The translations under genes and the position numbers were made by a program. From positions 391,758-455,757 of the forward strand of contig KL647294.1 of the NCBI GenBank assembly GCA_000727475.1: DNA of 64,000 bases, given 5' to 3'. Under the pieces are notes generated by a model. It made no database searches and was not told the origin of the DNA. It saw nothing but the letters and a program-made list of their open reading frames with translations. The DNA comes from Sarcocystis neurona (taxonomy: Eukaryota > Apicomplexa > Conoidasida > Eucoccidiorida > Sarcocystidae). This document shows, in pieces, positions 47,359 through 58,163 of the stretch; the first letter of the stretch is position 1, and the number at the start of each line of letters is the position of its first letter.

Positions 47359-49794
47359 GTACCCATACGTTTCTCCACTCAGCTGTGCGCCTCCATAATA
47401 CACATGCATGCACGCATATATATATATATATATATACGTATGTGTATGTGTACTTCCGTACAAAGCGTCAATGTCGCTGCACCTCGCTGCGTATGGCTTT
47501 GCCTTCTATTATACATGTACGTGTCTATTTTCTGAGAAAGAGCGTACGTCCACCCCGTACTGCGGGCATATAGACACTGACGTGTGGTGCGTCGCCGCCA
47601 CGTCAAAGCTGTCGACAAGAAGTGTAGAAATTTGCTGTTTTTGTCTTTGAGCGGTCTCTGTCCGTCGATCTGCAAAACTGCAGGAGTGTCCCTCTTCGTG
47701 AGCCGCCCGGCGCACCTACTTACGTACGCAGCGTAGACGTGTGTGTCTGTGTGTGTGTGTGTGTGTGCACGTGCGTGTGTATGTGTATATATCCGTATGT
47801 GTATGTATGGATGTGTTGTGTGTCTACATGCATATCTATGTACTTTTTGTGTCTGCGTATGTGTGTATACGTGTATGTATGTAGTGTATCTATGAGTGTG
47901 TCTATGGGTTTCTATGTATCCATGCACGTGTGTGCCTGTGTAGGTGTGTATATGTGTAGTGTATCTACGTGTGTTTATATCCATCTATGTGCGTATGTAT
48001 CTGTATATGTGTGTAGGTCTGTAGTGCGTCTACGTGTGTGTGTCTGTTTACGTATCCATGTATCTACGTGCACATGTTTCTGTGTATGTGTGTATATGTG
48101 TATGGGTGTAGTGTGTCTCCGTATGTATGTACGTACGTATGTATATGTCTGTCCGCGTATGGTAGTATAGATGTGTGTGTGTACGGATGTATGTATGTGT
48201 GCATGTATGTATGTATGTCTGTGTGTGTGTATGTAGCTATGTGTATATAAGCAAATGTACGCATGGATGGATATGTATGTATTCTTATGTATAAATGTAT
48301 GGGTGTAGGGGTATGTAAGCGTCTGTGTATATTTGGTTGTATTTGTGGTATGCTTGTGTGCATGTATGAATGTGTATATCTGTGTGTGTGTGTGTGGATG
48401 TATGGATATGTGTGTATATACATGTAGAGAGTACGGATGTACATCTGTATGAGAACGTATGCGTATGTGTGTGTGTGTGTATGTATATAGGTGCCTGCAT
48501 GTCCACACGTATCCGTGTCAATAGAAAACGTGTCCAACTTTGTCTGTCGTTGCCTTTCTTGAAAGTGGGCCCTGCAACGTGCGCCTCTGAGAATTTCTAC
48601 AGAGATGCACATGTTTGAGGGCGTATGTTTCCCCTGACTATGGACGCGTGCACGTCTGCGTGCACATACATTCGCGTGAGTGCAAACAATTATATTTATA
48701 TATATATGCATATATATGTACGCGTGTCGATATACAGGAGATTGACTGCTGGTGTATATGCACACTGACATTGGCATCAACGATATCTTCGTCTCTTTTG
48801 AAGGAGGGCTCCTTTTCTTTTACCCGTATTTATGCCGGTACGTTTGCGTGATCTGCTGATGCCGCTGCGTGTGGCCACAAACGTGGGCGTATATGCGTGC
48901 ACGGGGAAGTGCGTCGCACTGCAGCAGCAGCAACAGCAGCTGCAGCACTTGTAGTCGACCTGCCCCACATATGTATGTCGATATATATGTAGAAGACCGG
49001 GACGTTGCGGTCCGACGACAGGTAGGGGTAGTTGCAGGGGATGAAGTGCGGATGAATAAGACGCATGCGTATGGGGAGACGTTTGATCACGGCGCCCACA
49101 TGGGGTTATCTGGTGGCTTGCTCACACTTAAGTGGTGTACGTACAGCAGAAGCACAGGGGTACACCTGGGGCTGGAGTACCTCCAGGGGTTTTTCTCCCC
49201 GTCACGCGCGCGTTTCTTGTGCGGGGATTTCTCCTCTATCTCCTCTTCTTTCACTGCACACCTTTTTTCTCTCTGTCTGGCTCTGCGTGTCTGTGTGAGT
49301 GAGTGTGTTCGTCTGTTAATGCAAAAATATTTTGCAGGAAAGGTGAGACACAAAACTGCGGTTGCTGCTGCCCCTGCTGCAAGTAGCGTGCTGCCACGGC
49401 TGCTGCTGCAGGTGCTGCCGGACGCTCTGCTTTTGCTGCGTCCCACACGGAATATTCGCGCACGACGAAGCGGAGGTGCCCCACGGGTGAAGTTACACTG
49501 CAGTCGTGGGACCGGTGACTCTCGTTTCTGTCAGCAGTCTTCTTTTCTTCGAAAATTTCAGTTGCCAAATTCTTTACCTCTGTTTATGTGTGCGTGCGTA
49601 TATAAATGTATACATATATATATGTGCGTTTACATAGGAGTGGGGTGTAGGTCTGCACAAGTACCAATGTATGTGTGTGTGTGTGTGTGTGCGAAGGTCC
49701 CGGGTGTACGTACACCGTAGTGTACGTATGTACGTAGAGGAGACATAGCTGTTACTGTTTGTGCGGTGTCCGTTGCGTTGCTTTGTTGCTTCAG
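47359..49794 (+). repeat. gp210 intron 7, long TGTATG microsatellite
   Basis: GTACCC to TTGCTTCAG. About 47735-48500 is a G/T-rich (TGTATG/TGTGTA)n tract on the plus strand. The rest is unique sequence with short TATATA tracts and a small CTG island (49365-49435). A perfect copy of the GGTGTACGTACACC palindrome lies at 49703-49716. Confidence 0.6.
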
Positions 49795-50546
49795 GTGACC
49801 GTCGCTGTACTTCCTCCTCCTTTTCCTTTCCCTCCTTCTCTTTCTCCATGGCAGTCTTTCTATACTGCTGCCGCTGCTGCGGGTGGGGGGCCCACTGCGA
49901 CGCAGGCGCTGGTGGAGCAAGACGCAGCTTTAGCAGAAGTAGCAGCAGGAGCCAAATGGCACACTCTCTGGCCGGCGCTGCAGCAGCAGCTCGTTGTCGC
50001 AGCAGGCGGGGAATACGCGCTCCCCGGCTGCTTTGTGGAGCTGCTTGCTGCAGCAACGGGGACGGCAGCGAGCAGCAGCAGCAGCAGCAGTACGAGCAGT
50101 AGCATCCTCAGCGACAGCAGGCGCGACAGCGACAGCAGCAACAACAGTAGCACAGACAGCGCGGGGAGTGCGGGAGAAAAAAAGCAGGAGGCAGGAATAA
50201 CTGTGTGGATGGGCAGTGCGGGATTCACTGCTGCTCCTGCTACTGCTGAGCGGTGCAGAGCGTCGGCGCTGCTGCTGGTGCGTGACCTGCGGCACGGGGA
50301 GCAGCGGCAGCAGCGGCAAGGGCACCAACCGCAGCAGCGAGAACAGCTGCAGCAGCCGCAGCAAAAACAGGCTGACACGTGGTTGGACTCAGGAAGCAGT
50401 TGGGCAGGCAAAGTTGAAGTGCAGCCCATCGCCGGCGTCGAGGTGATGCTACAGAGTTCCTTTTTGACGAGGGGTTCGCATGCAGCAGCCGCCGTTCTTC
50501 TCAAAGACGTATACGGAAGAACTCTTGCGACGCCGTCCAACATTTT
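49795..50546 (+). CDS. gp210 exon 8
   Basis: The acceptor TTGCTTCAG keeps phase 0 with exon 7. After a Pro/Phe stretch and Ala/Ser low complexity, ITVWMGSAGFTAAPATAERC aligns in place with family VHVDEKGFLASGSMIGTST. KVEVQPIAGVEVMLQSSFL aligns with VKVSPVSYLRVSMSPVL, and VLLKDVYGRTLATPSNIL aligns with [20 protein letters not shown]. The donor after 50546 (TT|GTACGC) is phase 2. The acceptor could also be one of several downstream AGs, so the first ~40 codons are less sure. Confidence 0.65.
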
Positions 50547-50727
50547 GTACGCGTTTCAACCGACCCATAAAAATATATATATGTGTATCTTTGCGTCAGT
50601 CTGCGTATGTCCATATGTGTGTTTCTACGTGTATGGGTACGGAGCCGGAGAAGCAAACAAGAAGGTCTGTAGGTGTGTCCGTATACACAAGTAATAGACT
50701 TCTCTCTTCATATGGGTCTCTGTGCAG

Positions 50728-50904
50728 GTGTCGGGTCGGTAGGTGCCGACGGGTATACGAAGAAATACAAAGGTCTCACAAGAAGAGGCGCCTGCGCAGC
50801 ACAGCAGGGATATATGGTACTTGTGACTGCGCGTCTCTGTTCTTCCAGACATATGTGTGCGTGTTCGACGCGCTTGTGTTGCCAAGTAGGGATGTGTGTT
50901 ACGA
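50728..50904 (+). CDS. gp210 exon 9 (small)
   Basis: A 181-nt intron precedes it (50547-50727, acceptor CTCTGTGCAG). Phase 2 is satisfied and reads on as LCRVGRCRRVYEEIQ. The later stretch FFQTYVCVFDALVLPS sits where the family has GLSDFMPLPVLQAISP. The chosen donor is GA|GTAATT (phase 2), which fits the next exon; another donor, CCAA|GTAGGG after 50885, is phase 1 and does not fit. Similarity is weak, and another frame here (CAAQQGYMVLVTARL) is also gp210-like, so this exon is tentative. Confidence 0.4.
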
Positions 50905-51663
50905 GTAATTAGCCGCCTCTGTTCTAGAAGCGCAGATGGCAGACATCTGTCCGAGGGCCTGCGCAGCAAAACAGGAGTATTTGTTACGTTGGACCTGGTG
51001 TACAGATGGCAGGTGTGTGTGGCTCTTAACCTCGTTCATTGCCGTCGCTACCCGTGAGGATACGGGAGACTGCGTAGGTGAATGCATGCGTAGCTGTATC
51101 TGTACGCATGTACGTTCTCCATCTCTGTTCGTCTATTACGTGGCTGCGCGTGCGTAAGAAATATGTACGCATGTAGAGAGATTCTTAGCGGATGTCTGTG
51201 GGTTTGTGTGGAGGTGTACGGACGGCAATTTAGAGACACCGTGAGAAGCAGCAGCAGTTCTGTGTGTGAGAAGGGCCACCACGAAGTAGCTGCCCCGCAG
51301 CGAGCGCCCGGCTCTCTGCGTGTTTCTCTGTTTGCCCCTGCGCTGCTGCTCTGTTGCTGCTCCTGATGAAAAACGGCTGCCTTGCCTCCCCCGCTGCTGT
51401 GCCTCTGTGGATGCTGCATTGTTGTTCTTGCTGGTACGCTGGTGCTTTTTTATTCTGCGTGATACCGCCGTGGCTGCTGCTGTTCCTGTGAACGCTGTTG
51501 CCGGTAGGTGGACGGCGGTGCTGCTGCATCTTGAGTTGCAGGTGCTGCTGCCGCAGGGCTGTGGGGGGTGCCTTTAGAAGCTGGTGCGCTGATGCCGGGG
51601 CTGCTGCCGTCCTGTGGAGCTCGACGTGGGGCCGCTTTGCTGCTGCTGCTGCTGCTTTTTCAG
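50905..51663 (+). other. gp210 intron 9, CTG-rich 3' half
   Basis: GTAATT to CTTTTTTCAG. From about 51330 the sense strand is CTG/GCT-rich up to the acceptor, the same arrangement as in introns 1 and 6 of this gene and intron 3 of gene A. Confidence 0.5.
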
Positions 51664-54600
51664 ACTCGAAGCTTTCTCTTCTCATCCATCGCTGCTCCGG
51701 GTGCGCGTGAAACAAGGAGATTTATTTGCCCCTCCGCTTCTGCTGCTCGAAGCCGCTGCAGCAACTCGAAGGAATACAGCCGCTCGTGCTGGTCCGAATG
51801 TTGCTGATGGGACTGCTACCGCCGCTGGCGGGGCGGCGCAAGCCGGTCCCGTTGTTGATCTGCCTTCCGGCTGCGCTGCAGTTACTGTGTTCCTGCTGCA
51901 TCCCATTGCAGCAGCAGCATGTCAGGTGTCGGCTGCTGCAGCTCCGGCTGCTGTGGCCCCGGCTCTCTCCTCGCTTTCTGCTCCTGCTGCTGCTGCAGCT
52001 TACGCTTCTGGTTCTGGTCCGGCGCCGCCGCAGCAACAGGATCAACCTGTCTTCCTCTTCGATACCGTGCGCGTCTGTGTTGGGTCGTCCACACTCGTTC
52101 CTGCAACTTTTCCCGCTGCTCTTCCCTTTGCTGCCCCCAGCGGTGCTTCGGATACTACTGTTTCGCCAGCGACTGCTGCTGCCGCCTCTGCCGCTGCTGA
52201 TGCACCTCTGCGGCTGCTGCCGTATTCGACATTGCATCTGCCACTGCCGGGGTCCCTTGCTCCAGCAGGGTTGCTCCCGCAGCAGCTCTCCTTCCGTCTC
52301 TCCTTCAACCTGGAGCTGCTGCTTGCCGCAGCTGCTGCTGTCCTGTGTGGGGGGCCGTACAAAAGCGGCGGCTGCTGCGACGATGTACATCTCCTCCAGT
52401 TGCCGTTGCTGCCGCAGTCCGTCGCAGCTGTTGTATCTTCTCTTTTCTCGGCGCTTCTTCATGAAGAAACAGCTACAGACGAAGACGTAGCAGCTGCTGC
52501 CGCTTCTGCTGTTGTTGCTCAAACACCCGCTCTGACTGTGGGCGCTCCGCTGCTGCAGCTGCCGCATGCGGTGGCGCTGCAGCAGCGGTCAGTCGCAGCT
52601 GCTGCTGGAGCAACGAGACGAACTGCAGCAGCCGCAGAAGGCCCCCTGCACTTTTCTCGAAAAGATGGGAGCGGCGCGGCGGCAGCAGGTGGTGCACGGC
52701 GAGGAGGCAGAGCAGCGGCAACAGCACCGAGAGTATCTTATCAAGTGACGCTGAGCGATGCGCCTGCTGTGGTGGCCGCGCTGCTGCAGCAGCACAGCAG
52801 CAGCCGCGGGAGACGAAACGGCGCACCAGCAGCAGACAAACATATTCGAGGAGTGCTCGCGGCAGGAATACCCGCATCTGGACGAGAAGGATCTGCTGCT
52901 GCCGCTGCCGAAGACGCGGAGACAGACGACCGGAGAATCGACGGAATTGATCTGCTGCTGCGTCTGCTGCGGAAGCGTCTTGCGGTACTCTGGTGGTCGC
53001 ATCACCAGCAAGGCAACCGACAGCCTGCTGCAGCTGTCAAAGAAAAGGGATCCAGCAGCAAACGGAGAAGGAGCGAGACCGCTGCTGCTGCTGCTGCACC
53101 TGCAGAGCCCGCTCTTGCTGCGTGCGCTGCAGCTGTTGCCGCCACGAGACGCGCTCGCTGTGCAGCTCGTCGCGGCGACGCTGCGTTTTCTCGCGGTCCT
53201 GATCTCGAACAGCAGCTGCTGCTGCATGCTCTCGTTCCGGTGGAATGCCTCGTTGCTGCTCTGGACTGGACAGCGTCTCTTGCCCCAGCCACCGCCAGCA
53301 GCAGCAGAAGCATCAGGAGCCGTAGCCTCAGCAGCAGTAGCACCACGGGCAAAATAAGCAACGCTGTTGCATGGCGAAATCAGTTACGCAGGCGCTGGTG
53401 GCGTTCAAGTCGTCCTTCTGTTGTGTCTGTCTCGTCTCCCTTCACGAATGAATTATCTGCTGCGGCTGCTGCCAGCAGCTTGCCAGGAGCGTTGACAGCA
53501 GCGCCAGCAGCAGCAACTGTCACAGCTGTTCTGCCTGGAACAGCCGTGGTGGAGCTGCCGACCGGTGAGGAAATGCTCCAGGTCGAAGTAGTAGGTGCAC
53601 CGACAGATCTCGACAACAGTTTGAGCAGCAACAACAACACAGCGTTCGGCGGTAGCAGCTGCAGGAGTTGCTGGCGATTTTTGCTTGCAGCAGGTTGTTC
53701 AGTCCCTCAGCTGCTCGGACTTCGAAGCGGCTGGCATGCGCTTCCCGCAAGCACCAATAGCAGCAGCAGCAAGGCCGCGTCTCCTGCGTCTGACTTTGCT
53801 GCTGCCGGAGGTGAGGAGAGCCGGCAACACCGCATGCTGAAGTGGGAGCAGCTGCAGCAGCAAGGCGCAGGCTGCAGCTCCAGCAGACCCGAAGACCGAG
53901 AGAAGCGCAGCGCTTTCTTTTCGTGGGGTGCTGCTTCCGAGGGTGCAGCAGCAGACGCTGCAACAGGCTTCGCGCGCGACGCGGCGGTGGCTGCCTCCCC
54001 TTCCGTACTTATTCGCGTCCAAGTAGGAAACCCGCAGGAAGGACAGCAGCAGGGCCCGTCAAAGGACGCAGCAGAAAAAGGCAGTTGGTCAGAAATAAGC
54101 AGTTCCACATACATTGATTCAAGTGTGTCTGTGTCCTGCTCGGTCAGCGACCCATCGCTCGCGGTACTGTTCGCCAGCAAGAGCTATCCACTGCCGCTGC
54201 TGTTAGGGACCGACACCAGCAGCAGCAGTGGCGATGGCAGCAGCAAGACAGACAGGGAGAATAAAAGTGCCAGCAAGGTGGACTCGTTCTGGAGCAGCAG
54301 CAGCAGCAGCGGCAGCGAAGACACGTCAGCAGCCGCAGCGTCGTCGGAGAAGGATGTTGTGATAGCGCATGCGTGCGTGCTGCAGCAGAAGCGGCGTCTT
54401 AACGTAGCGGAGCACTTGCGAATCCTGCTGCTGATAGCAGAGCAACAGCAGCAGCAGCAACGGCAGAAGCGCGTGCACCTGGGAGACGCAGAAAAAGAAA
54501 AGGAAGAAGAAGGGGCTGCGCTGTGTAGTCAGCTGATGCAGGAGGAGTTGATGGGCGGCAGCCATGCTGGTCCGCGTCAGTTGAGGAGCGGTGTTGATGC

Positions 54601-56518
54601 CGCGGCTGCGGCTGTTGCTGCTGGTGTGGCTCCGGTAGCTATTACCGTCAGCACGGCAGAAGCGAAGGTTCTGCTGCCTGTCTCGGCTGCCGCAGCGTTC
54701 GAGGGCGCCGCAACAACAGGAGCAGGAATGGACACGACCGACGCTGCTGCTTCGACGCAGAAGCAACGGCTTCTGGTACCGCAGCACCCGCTGCAGCAGC
54801 TGGTCTTGCAGCAGAGCAGCAGCAGCAGCGGCAGGGCTGCCTTTTCGGGTGTCCACGCCTGTCTTGCCTGGCCGCTGAAGCGACGCATGTTGCTGCTGCA
54901 CGACCCGACGTTTATGCGTTGGACGCCCACAGAGACTGTCATTCACATCGAGAAGCACCAGCGGGTGCGGATCCAGCGGCAGCAGCGGAAGAAACAGCAG
55001 CAGCAGACGTCGCAGGGGGAGGGCGCGGATGCAGCTTTCACAAGCGAAGGAGAACCAGCAGCATCAGGTGGGACGGCGGCAGAAAAAGAAGACTTCTTCG
55101 ATTCCGCAGTCGCAGCAGCGCTGCTGCAGTCCTCGCGCACGGCAAGCTCTAAACACCCACCGTCGGTAAGACTCATGGAAGAAACAGCAGCACAGCAGCT
55201 CCCCGTGACATTTTTTGTGTACCCGGTGCCGCCTGCGGTGGAGGAAGACTCGTCGGAGCAGCGGGGGGGGCAGCAGCAGCAGCACACACGCAGCAGCAAC
55301 GTCGAAGCCTCTGTGACTTCTGACGCATACCGAGTACTGCTACAGCAAAGAGGTCTGCTGCTGGCCGTCCGCATTTACGCTGTGGCATCGTCTGAGCCCG
55401 AAGAAGAGTCAGCAGGAGAAGGGCAGCAGCCTACTTCCACACCGGCAGCAGAAGGATCGTTGCTGTTTTCTCTGGATGATACCGTGCCTCTCAGTCGTGG
55501 CACAGCAGGAGAAGCAGAACAAATCGGCGATGTGACGGCTGCGACGACGGTGGAGTGGGAAGCTCCTGCCGCTGCGCAAGTGATGCTGGAGTGCAGGGCG
55601 TGGCGGCAGCTGCTCACCGTGCGTCTCGACGCTACGGAGCCTCGCAGCAGGCGGCAGCAGCAGCGACTAAAGGACGCCAGACTCGGGGCTGCAACGCTGG
55701 ATGAGGAGGGAGAGCAGCAGCTGCGAGAGCCGCTCCGTCGTGTGGGCACTGCATATCGGTGGCAGCAAGAAGACGAGACAGCAGCCCGTGCTGCCGCAGC
55801 GTCAGGACTGCAAGAAAGGGAGGAACAACAGCAGCAGCAGGAGGATGTGTTTTGGGGACGGTTTTTCTTCGAAAATCAGGAGGAGACAGGAGAGCTGCAG
55901 CCGCACAGGTGGCGAGGGGTGGAAGAGGGAGGGGCGGAGACAGACGACGAGGAAGGAGAAGAACCTGCAGAGGAAGCAGGAGAAGAAACAGAGGGAGAGG
56001 ATGCTGGCAGTGTCATTGCAGCTTGTCTTCGATATGTGCTGCTCGCACTACTGCTGCTGGCAGGCGGTTGGACAGTGCGAGGACGGTACGTTATTGCGAG
56101 AAGGAGAGCTGCAGCGGCGGAAGCACGTGCTGCTGCTGATGCTAGACTGAAGAGAGAGAGAAGAGAAGATAGACACCTTTTCTCTAGTGGGGAGAGCGGC
56201 CCATCTGCACATGCGTTGCTGCAGCAAGGACGAGCCGTTATCGAAGCCGCCCGTGTGGCAGACGCGCAGCTGCTACTGCAGCACCGGCAACGCGAACAGC
56301 AGCGCCTGCGGATGCAGGAGCAGCAGAGAGGCGGCAGCAGCAGTCTCCCGCATTCTGACGGTTTCGCACGACTAGCTCCTGCTGCAGGAAGAGGAGGCGT
56401 AAAGCGCCGCATGTCTACGGAACTGCTACTGGACAGCTGGCAGGAACAGCAGCAGCAGCAGCCTTTCCTGCAGATGCAGCCCAATGGCGAGTGGCGATGG
56501 GTGCCTGCTGATAAATAA
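51664..56518 (+). CDS. gp210 terminal exon with transmembrane segment and tail
   Basis: The frame opens with SHPSLLRVRVKQGDLFAPPL (cf. family MVVGDVLCLATVL) and stays open to the stop at 56516-56518. The middle alternates Ala/Ser/Gln tracts with strand-rich blocks such as SVSVSCSVSDPSLAVLFASK (cf. [20 protein letters not shown]). An acidic lumenal stretch (about 55910-56003) precedes one membrane span, VIAACLRYVLLALLLLAGGW (56012-56071), followed by basic residues (RGRYVIARRR). That gives type I topology as in gp210. The cytoplasmic tail is about 146 residues, Ala/Arg/Gln-rich with helical character, longer than the short tail of animal gp210, and ends QPNGEWRWVPADK. Confidence 0.75.
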
Positions 56519-56895
56519 CTGCCTGCACAGGTACGCACAAAAAAGGAAACGAAGACACTCCCTCCTCCGCGTGAAGAGAAGAGTAAATATATGTATAAGT
56601 CGTCATTTTCAGCTGGTGTGCTGTACCTGGTTCCACACTGCTGCTGCTGTTGCCTTGCAACTTCGGCTCGGAAGACCACGTGCAAGCGTTATGTCCAACG
56701 AATCTGATTTTGTCGTGGTGGAACCCGCTGCGTCCAGCGTACTGATGATGTAGACGAGCCCATTACCGGTGTCATACACGTGTTCCCCAGCAAGTGATGC
56801 TGATCAACGGTGCAGCTGCGTGTAGCAGCGCCGCCGTCCGCGTAGAGGCAAAACCAGGGCGACAGTGAGATGACGGGGTTAAACGTATCAGTCTT

Positions 56896-56922
56896 TTATC
56901 AATAGAAAAAATCTATTGATAA
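56896..56922. repeat. Perfect 11-bp hairpin downstream of gp210
   Basis: TTATCAATAGA and its exact reverse complement TCTATTGATAA are separated by an A5 loop. It lies about 380 bp after the gp210 stop codon at the edge of the repeat-poor region. It may be a 3' end or processing structure, or chance. Confidence 0.7.
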
Positions 56923-57281
56923 GCGGAACCTGTCATATACATGCATACAGACGCGTATACGTATACACATATTTACATTTAAATGTGTGTGTAGGTACAC
57001 CTATCTCATGTGCCCATGTACTCGGTGTATACATTACTCGTACATTCGAAACGACTTCTGTGTGTTGTGCAGAGCCCGCGTGTGCTGAACACATGCTACG
57101 TAATAACGATTTAATAAGCTGAAACGTACGTATAATTACATACAGATGACTTGTGTTGCGCTCTGGTATACGTGTGAGGGATACTCGAGACGCCCGTACA
57201 ACGGGCTTTGGAATTGTGTCACCATGCACCCTGTTTTTAGGATGTTCTAGATGTAAAAGTGATTTGTAGACTTTTCTAAGG

Positions 57282-57313
57282 AGGAAATCGTGTAACTTGG
57301 GACACGATTTCCT
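57282..57313. repeat. Perfect 12-bp hairpin
   Basis: AGGAAATCGTGT and its exact reverse complement ACACGATTTCCT are separated by the 8-nt loop AACTTGGG. It is the second strong hairpin within 400 bp downstream of gp210. Confidence 0.7.
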
Positions 57314-58122
57314 GCAAGAATTTGTGTATCTGGAACAGCGCGGCGCATAGAAGAGACAGCGTGATGCTTTGGCACCGTTGTGGCCTTCAGTCACCTATTC
57401 GACTGCGGTGTAATGCAGTGCGTGGGTAATGCAGTGATATGCACGGGCCGAATTGTTTATAAACAGACGAAGCCGCGTTCCTCTGGGATCAGTGTGTGCG
57501 TGTGTGTATGCCGAGTGCTGCTCTGCCAGTGCACATGTGAAGGATACTTCTTTGTGTGCGTAGAACGTGCTCCGTTCCTCATCTACGGACGTTGGAAAGT
57601 GATTTTGTCTTCTTCCGGTTGTCCTGTGTACTGGCATGTAAACACTTTTTTTTTGTCAACGACGTCTTTCTGGGCAGATCTGCCACTGACTGTGGCCAAT
57701 CACGACCCGTTGGATGGTGTCGGTTATGCCCCACTGTGGCTGTGTTGTGGTCGTAACTTCTATCATTATCTTTCCTGCACGTTTCCTCGTTGTATATATT
57801 ACTGCGGCTTCTGGCGTTGTTGAACGCAGAAAATTCGTGTCTGATGATACTTGCGCGAACCGACACGAAGCAGCACCACGAACCGAAACATGCTTGCGTT
57901 TTTTCCACGAAGCGAGTTACTGGCTGATATCTAGCGCATATCTTCCAGAGAATTTTTTTAGACATCTCCATTGTAGGGGCTCGATACACAAATGTAGGAA
58001 ATATGGTTCTCTCGTTCTCATCTCTGCGCGTCTGGGACGTACGTTCGTGTTCTACGGCCGATGGCCTTTATCATGCACGCACCAAGACAGATACAAAAAT
58101 CAGCGAGAGAGATGGCAGAAAC

Positions 58123-58163
58123 GCAAACAAACAAACAAACACACACACACACACACACACACA
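58123..58163. repeat. (AAAC)n followed by (AC)n microsatellite
   Basis: About four AAAC units pass into eleven or so AC dinucleotides. It is a simple repeat in the repeat-poor segment. Confidence 0.9.
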
